Below are positions 44,175 through 52,470 of a stretch of DNA of 64,000 nt, piece by piece. The notes under the pieces are model-generated. The model saw only the letters and a program-made list of their open reading frames with translations. It did no database searches and was not told where the DNA came from. The stretch comes from Saturnia japonica (Eukaryota > Arthropoda > Insecta > Lepidoptera > Saturniidae): assembly GCA_033032175.1 (NCBI GenBank), contig CM065323.1, positions 9,362,001 through 9,426,000 on the forward strand, written 5' to 3'. The first letter of the stretch is position 1. Every line of letters begins with the position of its first letter. The position numbers and the translations under genes are program-made.

Positions 44175-46855
44175 TTGCCTAGTTTATTAAATCCAATATA
44201 AATATAGTAGTTTCGCCTACTATATATATATTTTTAGAAACATACTGGTCGGCCGCCTTATATAATAGTGTTGGCAACCCTAGGCTGTAGTTACAAGATC
44301 ATATTAATATTATGGATTGTGAGTAAAAGGCGTATTTGTGTGTATTAACTCGTACGAAAATGAAGGAACGAGGGATATCACAAGCATATGAGGCGTTTCT
44401 CATGGGGCCTATAAATTTCAACAGGTTCTTTCCATTGTTATGCGGGTCGATTAAAACTTGTCAACTTGTAAAATCGAATTTAAAAGTATGTTATCATCTG
44501 CATGTTAACAAATTTTTAAAATTAAATTAATATTTATTTTAAAAAATTAATACCACTTCATTACCCCGCGTTACAGCCCCGATCATGTGATAAATTCGCG
44601 TTGCATATTGAATTAATTATTATTGGTTCCTTGTCGTCTCTCTTATAATAAATAATGATTTTTTATGCATGTTTTCTTTTTCAATGATTTTTATCTTAAT
44701 ACTTGCTGTCTCGGATATAAAGTATTGCTTCAAATGCTATGGTTTATGCATGTATGCACTTTTTAATGAAAATACATATTTGAAATAAGTTCCTGTTTAG
44801 TGTAAAAGGAAACAATTTTCTTCGATTTTAGTTCTGGAACAAAATCCTTAGAGGCAAAAAAAAAATTGAGAAGGGAAATGCCGATTCGAATAAAAATGCC
44901 AGGTAATTTGGCTCAATCAGTGTAATATATATATATATTAATTAATTGCAACTTTATTGGGGCCATGAGAACTATTGTGGCCTATTTGCTTTTTTCCATA
45001 AATTTACCTATTAGGTAACTTTAGATAATTTTAGAAAACCTTAATGGCCTTAAGTTATTATGTGATGTTAACATTAGATGGCAGCATGAATTTAATAACT
45101 TTAGGCAATTGTGGTTTTGTAAAAGCACATTTTTAGATTATAAATGTTACTAGGTCAATTTATCGAAAAAACCAGATAGGCCAATCTGGTTCTCGTGACC
45201 TCAATTGTAATTCAATGGATTTGAATGCACGCCACTGAAAGATGTGACGTGACAGAGGTAAACAAATCAATATTTATTCCGCTATGTCTCTACAGTAGGG
45301 CACTACAAGTATTTTACTTATATTTAAGAAATGCCTCTTGGGTTTTCTGAAATCTAAATTCTTCATAATATTCTTCTTATAAGGTTGGTATTGTTAGAAA
45401 TGGAACTTTGATAATTGCACAAGATGTGTCGATTTTAATTTATATTTATAAAAATATTTGTAAACGTGAATAATTTCAATTAGCAAAATTTATATTGTAA
45501 CACCTTTAGCATAAATCTTTTTATCTCAGTATGTCGAAATTTTAAATCAAAATATTACAAATAAAAGAATTTGCGGGACAAATGTCATATTAGCATAATA
45601 GTATATTTACTAGTATACAAAGAGTAATCTCTTTGAACGTTAAATAGACACAAACTCAGTTATTTTTGAGAACTAAATGTCTATTAACAGGGCTTGCAAG
45701 ACATATATATCTGTTGAGATATAATTTTACCCAATAGTAACTGAAACTACAATTGAAATAATATTTTTGTTGTAGCGTATACAATTTTAATTATATATTA
45801 AATTTAAGACATAGTGGAATTATTTTGGGTCTAATTAACTGGGTATCTCAGAAACAAAACTCGAAATTTTTTGCTAAAAAAAAAGTTTTTTATTATTTTT
45901 TATAACACATAATGGATTGTATTGAATCTTTAAAAAATGGCGTTTTCTAGAACGTATACCTACTTTTGACTGGTTCAGGGTTAGGTTTGAATCTAAAACT
46001 ATTGTTTGCGATTTCTAGCGCTCCATTATTTATGGCTTGATATAAAACAGTTTTTATAATTAAATAATGATATATTGAAATAAACGTCTATTAATTCAAC
46101 TGAATTAAAATTTTAAACAATGAATGGAAATATCTTATTAGCAAAAATTATATTATAATATATATTTATTGTTTTAATAAATACTTTTCAATAGATAAAC
46201 TATTGCATAGGCTTCTTGAGCGGGTGTGTGCCATTAAATTATTACCAGACAAAAAAGTCAATAATTTAAGTCGACAACTGATTAAAAAACTCGGACTTTG
46301 TTTCGACATCTACCTTGCACACAGGGATGGCAGACAATATCAATAATCCTTGTACAACTGTCCCTAAAAGTTGGTACAACTCATCAGTGATGACCTTTTT
46401 GTTAGATTACTGGTGAACAAAATTCCTTTGATCGATATTGAAAGTTGGTATTATTGCGTACCAGCACCACCCTGGTTTCAAAGTCATGAAACAGGTACGT
46501 CTACCATACCGGCCTGTCACAATAGTTAGCGAAAACTGTGGCTAGGACAAAATAAATGAATTGGTCTGGTTTGGTTATGTTCGATCCACTAAACTGCAGT
46601 GAACTCGTGTAGTTTGATTTACGCCCGCTTGTATGAGACGGTCCGTGTAATGATATGTTTTATGAATTTATACCAAGTCCGTGCATCGTAAAGTTCATAA
46701 ATCGAAACTCTCGGATTAGAAGTAACACTTTTTATGTTAACTAGGTTACTGTGGCTAAAGGAAATGCTATGCTACGATTGCACAGTACGTGTCGAGGTAC
46801 TTATAACTCATTTGACAGAATACAAACGACTCTGCACTTCTTTCCTTTTTGAAGC
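44175..46855. other. intergenic, no gene recognised
   Basis: AT-rich sequence between the convergent genes with a short TATATA run near 44,928. No repeat recognised with confidence. Confidence 0.45.
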
Positions 46856-47110
46856 ACTGATGGTTCAGTTGGTAGCTTGTACGGACTCCGCATCGATCGA
46901 CGTGACTTCGAATCCCTGCAATGAGCCTGACTTTTCGGTGTAGGAAAATATCGTGATGATACCATAGCATGGTGATAGGGCTTTTTCTAATACCCGCCTG
47001 TCTAGCTACCACCCTCAAGTTGAAAATATGTCGCCAAACACCAGTAGGTGTTTTCCGGCAGCTGCACTTGAGAGTCAGACATCTTACTAAGATTAGCGTG
47101 ACTTATACAG
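46856..47110 (+). mobile_element. tRNA-derived SINE (family 3), copy b
   Basis: The best-preserved head of this family: box-A-like TGGTTCAGTTGGTAGCTTGT (46,861) and box-B-like ACTTCGAATCCC. The body then follows with CAATGAGCCTGACTTTTCGG, TCTAGCTACCACCCTCAAGT, TGAAAATATGTCGCCAAACA and GGCAGCTGCACTTGAGAGTC. The open frame over it is a shadow. Confidence 0.83.
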
Positions 47111-48221
47111 AATTATACCTATAATTATAAAGAAATCAAGAGATCACTTTTCATCTAATTTAGGCTAATTTATCATACCCTAAAAGAGTTCATTTTTAAT
47201 CTAATTGAGGCCAATCCGCTAGTTGACTGTATGTTTGTTCATTTCGAGGAAAGCGTTTCTATTTTCGTTTGATCCAGTCTAGTTCGTCCTTTCGCACTTA
47301 AACATGTTTCACTTTAAGAATTGTATGTTCCTCATTTATTTTAGTGTAAGGTTTTTCTCTTGTTTTACTGTGTTTATTGATATTGTTTTGGTTGATATTT
47401 CATAGTAGAATATTGAATGTACTAAAAAGATTGTTTTATATTTCTTGATGTCTCAAAATCTTATGTAAAAAATAGGATTAATAATGTGTGAAAATAATAT
47501 GATAAAAATATGTAATCAGGCAAAAAAAAACATTAGCTAGCTGGTTATTGATTTAGATAATTTACAGGGTTTCTTGTAGATTTAACTTATTTCATACCTG
47601 ACATTATACAAATGAAATCTTTTTATAATAAAAAAAAAAATAGGAAAATTTTAGTGTGTGGTTGGAATAATGGAATACAAAGATTTTTTTTAAGATGAGT
47701 ATTTTCATAAATCAAGGTTCTGTAATGTAAAAGCGATATTTAATTTCTTATTTTTGTGTCAAACAAGGCAATATTTAAACTGGATATATAAAATACTATG
47801 CACTCTGTGTATTATAAGTATATACTATCTGGAAGCCCTGAAAATTTAATTATATTGTCAATTTTTGTAATAAAAAGATGTGATAGTTTAAACGTTTTAC
47901 GTACAATAAATGAAAATTGAACAAAATATGACCTTTGACGAGAAAAAAAAATGCTATCACAGATTCAGAGAAGTGAATCGAGAACAAATGTAGTAGATAA
48001 ATGTAACGTAATTAAAAAAATATTTCAAATATCATACTGAATCAGAATGGCAAATTAAGATTTCGACAACAAACAGTTTTAAGATTATTTATATATTTTA
48101 AAAGTCTGTGTAAACAGTATAAAACATAATGGAAAATAATTAAAATGTCCTTCGCTTGGTTTACTAACAATAATGCATGTCGCTTCCCCATGATGCACTA
48201 ATAGATCGATTTTATTTTTTA
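47111..48221. other. intergenic, no feature recognised
   Basis: AT-rich; no gene or repeat recognised. Confidence 0.45.
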
Positions 48222-48537
48222 CTAGCTGTGCCCGCGGCTCCGCTCGCGTGGACTACAGAATGTCGGTATTGCGGTGAACCCACTCCCACCAACGGAGGTC
48301 GCCCGCCAGTTATTTTCTATAGATAAAGATAAGTTACTCCTTATAACATCAGTCATATATCAGTGAAAATCCAGTCAAAATCAGTCCAACCGTTTCGGAG
48401 ATAACCCGGAACAAACAGATAGATGGATAAAAATTTTAGAAATTGCTTTTTGTTATATGTATCGTATATACTTTCATATGCATTTAGTAAAAACCTATTG
48501 TTTTGACATTACAGACCGATACTTTTATATTAATTGT
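48222..48537 (-). mobile_element. non-autonomous Helitron (first of a tandem pair)
   Basis: On the plus strand it starts A|CTAGCTGTGCCCGCGGCTCC. It shares CCAACCGTTTCGGAGATAAC, CGGAACAAACAG and TTCATATGCATTTAGTAAAA with the next copy, and ends TTAATTGT without the TATAGA of a full end. A deletion relative to the neighbour removes about 210 bp from the middle. Confidence 0.8.
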
Positions 48538-48538
48538 A

Positions 48539-49063
48539 CTAGCTGTGCCCGTGGCTTCGCTCACGTGGACTACAGAATGCCCGCGCAAATCCTGCTCCCC
48601 CGCTCCTGGCTATTTTAAAGACAAAAATGCTTATTGTGGGTGTTCCTTAGAAGATAGATGTATACCCTCCCGGACTTTTTTGTAGGTCTTTTTAATGCCT
48701 ATAATTATGTAGTACATTAATTTGATATATCTCTTATGGTTTACTCAGCATAAGCCATTTAAACGCCCGAATTGATTCACCATGAAGTTTTTTTTAATTT
48801 ATGCGGCGCCCTAATTCGTTTTCTAAAATATAATTAGTTTAAGTTACTCCCTATATCATCAGCTATCTATCAGTGAAAGTCCCGTCAAAATCGGTCCAAC
48901 CGTTTCGGAGATTAACTGGAACAAACAGACGGACAGATTGACAAAAAAAAATTAAATGGGCTTTTTGTTATAGGTATCGTATATATTTTCATATGCATTT
49001 AGTAAAAAACTGTTATTTTGAAATTACAAACAGACACTTCAATTTTATTAATTGTAGTATAGA
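48539..49063 (-). mobile_element. non-autonomous Helitron (second of a tandem pair)
   Basis: On the plus strand A|CTAGCTGTGCCCGTGGCTTC ... TTATTAATTGTAGTATAGA|T: both termini and the A/T flanks are intact (525 bp). It is about the same element as 18,076-18,590. It abuts the previous copy with only one base between. The plus-strand frame at 48,503-48,685 is a shadow. Confidence 0.83.
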
Positions 49064-49795
49064 TAATCTACATTTCAGCGATAGTTAAGAAATCAGTATG
49101 AATGCATAATTTCTGAATTTACCTATAAGTATCTATCTATTGAGTTGTCAAAGTACTTCAAACGCAAAATTCAACAATATTAGAAAAGTAAGTTATTATA
49201 TTCTTCACTTACACGTGAACCCTCTAAACAATCATACATTTTTAATCTGTCGTTTTTTTTATCTAAAAGAAAAAAACTATATCTGAGACGTTATAAATGA
49301 TTTAAAAGAAATAGGTAGATAATATGTAAATAATTAATTGATCGTCATCTTTATGTAGTGTTTTAGGAAAAAAAACCGCAATAATTAGGTACACGATTAT
49401 TTGACCTCGGCATATTCAGGTTTCGAATAACATCGATAATGAGAAATTGAATATTTATAATAATCGATTGATAAAACGAGAAAACGAGATGGAGATATTT
49501 TTTCATATCGATTATTCGGAACCGATATCGATAACTATATTAAAAATTCTTGTGACCTTTTCGATGGTCATGTTATTAAAAAAAATATTAGGTACATAAA
49601 TTTGTACGATAACATTTTCGATGTATGTAACATTGTAAATTCTTGGTATATTTATGATATGAATTTGGGTCTAGTAGTCTTTGTAATCTCATAATTAAAT
49701 TCTTACACTGAGTGGCCTCGAGTGTTCAGAATAATTCGGATTGTAATATTAAGGAAGTATATACACAGTTACGACTGGTTTTTGTATATGTAAAG

Positions 49796-49837
49796 AGTAT
49801 TGTGTGGAGTGACTCCTCCAGTCTTCCACACAATACT
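49796..49837. repeat. short near-perfect hairpin
   Basis: AGTATTGTGTGGA (49,796-49,808) is the perfect inverse of TCCACACAATACT (49,825-49,837). Inside it GACT and AGTC add four pairs, leaving a 5-base CCTCC loop. The stem is too short for a typical microRNA precursor; its role is unknown. Confidence 0.85.
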
Positions 49838-50822
49838 GACTAGGGGAGCGCTTTGTAAATATTTCTTAATTTTAAGTTTGTACTGTACAATACTGTTTTG
49901 ATGTTACAATTGACTGTGCGGGGACGTTAGGTTATGACGTTTCATGATTATGGACTCAATTATAATTAGGTTTTTTTTAGATATGTGTAACGTTTGGACA
50001 ATAATTGTTATGATAAATGCTCAGTAGCAATTTTTTTATAATTTTATCCTGGTATTATTTTATCATCAGTGTGATTCAACTTAAATTACGAGTAAATATG
50101 CATCGAAAGGCCTTTTAATGTCCTATGCGTTAAATTAATATAATTTTTGCAATACAACCAAAATTATTTTTCTTTTAATTAAAGTTTATCATTTACCTTG
50201 TCTATGCATTGTTGTTCCATCTTCAAAATGAAACAGTTCTATCAGCTATAGTGACGCGCATTACTTTTTTGATATTATCTAATTATGACGGACAGTATTG
50301 AGAACAATTCCATTTGAACTACTATTGCGAAAGTACTTGTCAAAATTTTAGTTCGAGAAGTAAACTGTCTTAGAAATGTTCGTAGAACCAACCACGGTTT
50401 ATTATAATTTTTCAGTTTTAAAAATATATTTTTAAATCAAAATTGTTAGAAACAGTGACCGTTATTCGATTACAATGGTCGGTATAGGGTGACAGTATGA
50501 CAATGTGGTTAACTATATGTTGATAATCTATTTAAAACAATATATTTTTATTTGTTATTTTTGTCCAACTCGTTAACTTGTTAACAGGCTTTATTTGCAT
50601 ATTTAACTGTTCAGAAATGAAAATTTCGACACTGATTTTATCTTATTCGAATCGTATGTTCCGAACTAATGTACCCGTATCAACTTGTACATAAAGTAAT
50701 AAAGTTTTATTTTATAAAAACTGAATGTTTGTTTTATTTTTAACGGACTTAAAAAGGAGGAGGTTCTCAATTCGAATTTTTTTTTGGATGTTCAGTCACG
50801 ACTTCTTTATTATGGACAGATT
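49838..50822. other. intergenic, no feature recognised
   Basis: AT-rich; no gene or repeat recognised. Confidence 0.45.
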
Positions 50823-51345
50823 TATACTTTTTCCATTTCTTTATTTACTCGATGACAGTTCTAATTTGATAGTTGTAGTGTTGTGACCAAATAAGTAATG
50901 ATATCGAAATGTTGGGGAGAGCTCATCGAGTGACAGTGACAATTCATTAGATTTTGATTAAATAAAAAAATAAAGATTACCTGTCGTTATAATTATTTCG
51001 TTTCATTGTCGAGTACCTACCTATACCTACTTATTTTACAACAGCTTCGAAAATTTTGAAGAAGTTGGCATTATCAATCAAGAATTAATACGTAATAACA
51101 TCTTGTAATTAAATATAATATTTGTTAATAAATTTGTACAAAAGTTTCAGTCAGTAGTGTAGTTTCTTACATTTTGTAAAAAAATATCGGGTCTGTTATC
51201 GTGTTACGTTTATCGATATAGCTTCATCCCTACCAGTTTCTCCGACTCTGGTATAACCTTGTACGTGTGTAAACGTCATATTTTTATAAAATAATGCATA
51301 CATAATGTAAAAAGACGCTCGTTCAAGTTTTCAAAAGGAATACTT
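50823..51345 (+). mobile_element. deletion derivative of a Tc1/IS630-like transposon (copy 1)
   Basis: The left end TATACTTTTTCCATTTCTTT then ATTTACTCGATGACAG and the next 60 bases match 60,140-60,230. From about 51,110 the sequence again matches the right part of that copy (AATATAATATTTGTTAATAA, GATATAGCTTCATCCCTACC, AAAAAGACGCTCGTTCAAGT). The right terminal repeat is missing, replaced by a family A repeat. In the middle a short frame (TTCGAAAATTTTGAAGAAGT...) encodes FENFEEVGIINQELIRNNIL and a stop, which is absent from the other copy and is probably the transposase C terminus. Confidence 0.75.
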
Positions 51346-51458
51346 CAAGGGTGATCCCGTTTAAATTTAATTACCATTGAACCTTTGGATATTGAAGATG
51401 CACTAGAGAACTCAAAATCATTGAAAGTAGTTGGTTTTCTTTTTAATTAAAAATTGCC
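51345..51458 (-). repeat. interspersed repeat family A, fragment
   Basis: CTTCAAGGGTGATCCCGTTT, CACTAGAGAACTCAAAATCA and TTGAAAGTAGTTGGTTTTCT are the inverse of family A blocks at 6,983 and 31,033. Confidence 0.6.
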
Positions 51459-51587
51459 TTCAGTTTTATCCTCCAATGATTCCTTGTTTATTAAAAACTT
51501 TTTCGACTACCTACTTTATTTTTTTTAATTTTTTTTACAAACTTGTTATGCGACTACATAATATAGAAAGATTTAAGTTTGGTAAAC

Positions 51588-51869
51588 AATGAAGGTTTAG
51601 TGGTAGCATGTACGGACATGGCGTCTATAAACATGAGTTTGAATCCCTGCGATGAGCCTTAGCTTTCGGTGGAGGAAAACGTGATAAAACTATACAACCC
51701 TCAAGTTGAAAATCTGTCGCCAATCACCAATAGGTGTTCCGGCAGCTGCACTTGAGACCAAGTCTACCACTAGGCTTATCGTGGTACTATCTTGGGCCAC
51801 TTTGTCACTTTTAAGATCAGGTGAAGTTGTAGACATAACGATGTAAGACTAAAACGGTAAAAAAAAAAC
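51588..51869 (+). mobile_element. tRNA-derived SINE (family 3), copy c
   Basis: Box-A-like GGTTTAGTGGTAGCATGTAC, box-B-like AGTTTGAATCCC, CGATGAGCCTTAGCTTTCGG, ACCCTCAAGTTGAAAATCTG, GGCAGCTGCACTTGAGACCA, ATCTTGGGCCACTTTG and an A run at 51,859-51,868. A stretch of about 40 bases present in copy b is missing from the middle. Confidence 0.82.
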
Positions 51870-52356
51870 TGGAGTCGTTTTTGCGTTTGTAGTAGTGTGC
51901 GCACAGTGAGTAAACCGGAATAAACCAGTTTCCGCTAGCTACCACATGGCTCGCACTATAACTACAAACGTACATTATACACTACGTACACGTATACATA
52001 TACCATACACTACTACAAACGCAAAAACGTTTCCAAACTGATCTGGCTATACATGCTTTTTCTGTGGCCACAAAAACTTTGTGGACAGTTCATTTGGTTC
52101 AAACGAATAGTACAAAGTTAGGCTTAAATAGATATACATGATGCGTACAGTAGCCTTAAAAATGCATAAGAAGTGTATTTACGAGTATGTATAGAATAGG
52201 TTATCATAACGCATAAGTTTGAGTTTCAAATGAGAAAATAATAAAAATATTTATATCTATCTTTATTATAAAATCCATTCTGTATACAAAAGTATGCTTC
52301 TTCATTATTATAATAATTCTGAGTCTTCATAATGCATTATGTATATTATGTATAAT
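51870..52356. other. intergenic, no feature recognised
   Basis: Near 51,885-52,030 the phrase TTTTGCGTTTGTAGTAGTGT is approximately inverted as ACACTACTACAAACGCAAAA, a loose inverted repeat of about 150 bp span. No coding frame. Confidence 0.55.
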
Positions 52357-52362
52357 TTTATT
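52357..52362 (-). promoter_or_regulatory. polyadenylation signal, dCMP deaminase
   Basis: Minus-strand AATAAA, 54 bases past the stop codon. Another lies at about 52,262-52,267. Confidence 0.5.
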
Positions 52363-52415
52363 ATGACATTATTGTGTAATATGTAAAAATATAATTTAAA
52401 AAGCCCATCGTCATT

Positions 52416-52470
52416 CTATAGGTTGTCATCAAAACTTAGTTCAATAATTGGACGTTTTGGTAAATATTTC
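52416..52470 (-). CDS. DCTD: dCMP deaminase exon 5
   Basis: Acceptor TTTCTATTTTCAG. It completes a split CA|G codon and encodes [17 protein letters not shown], then TAG at 52,416-52,418. It corresponds to the C-terminal RKFIPKCSKIVIDFD segment of the human enzyme. Confidence 0.9.

Noticed and set aside
49430..49550. DREF-type (TATCGATA) promoter cluster
   Set aside because: Several ATCGAT words are present here and at 61.5 and 62.7 kb, but no gene start lies next to them and they are expected in AT-rich DNA.
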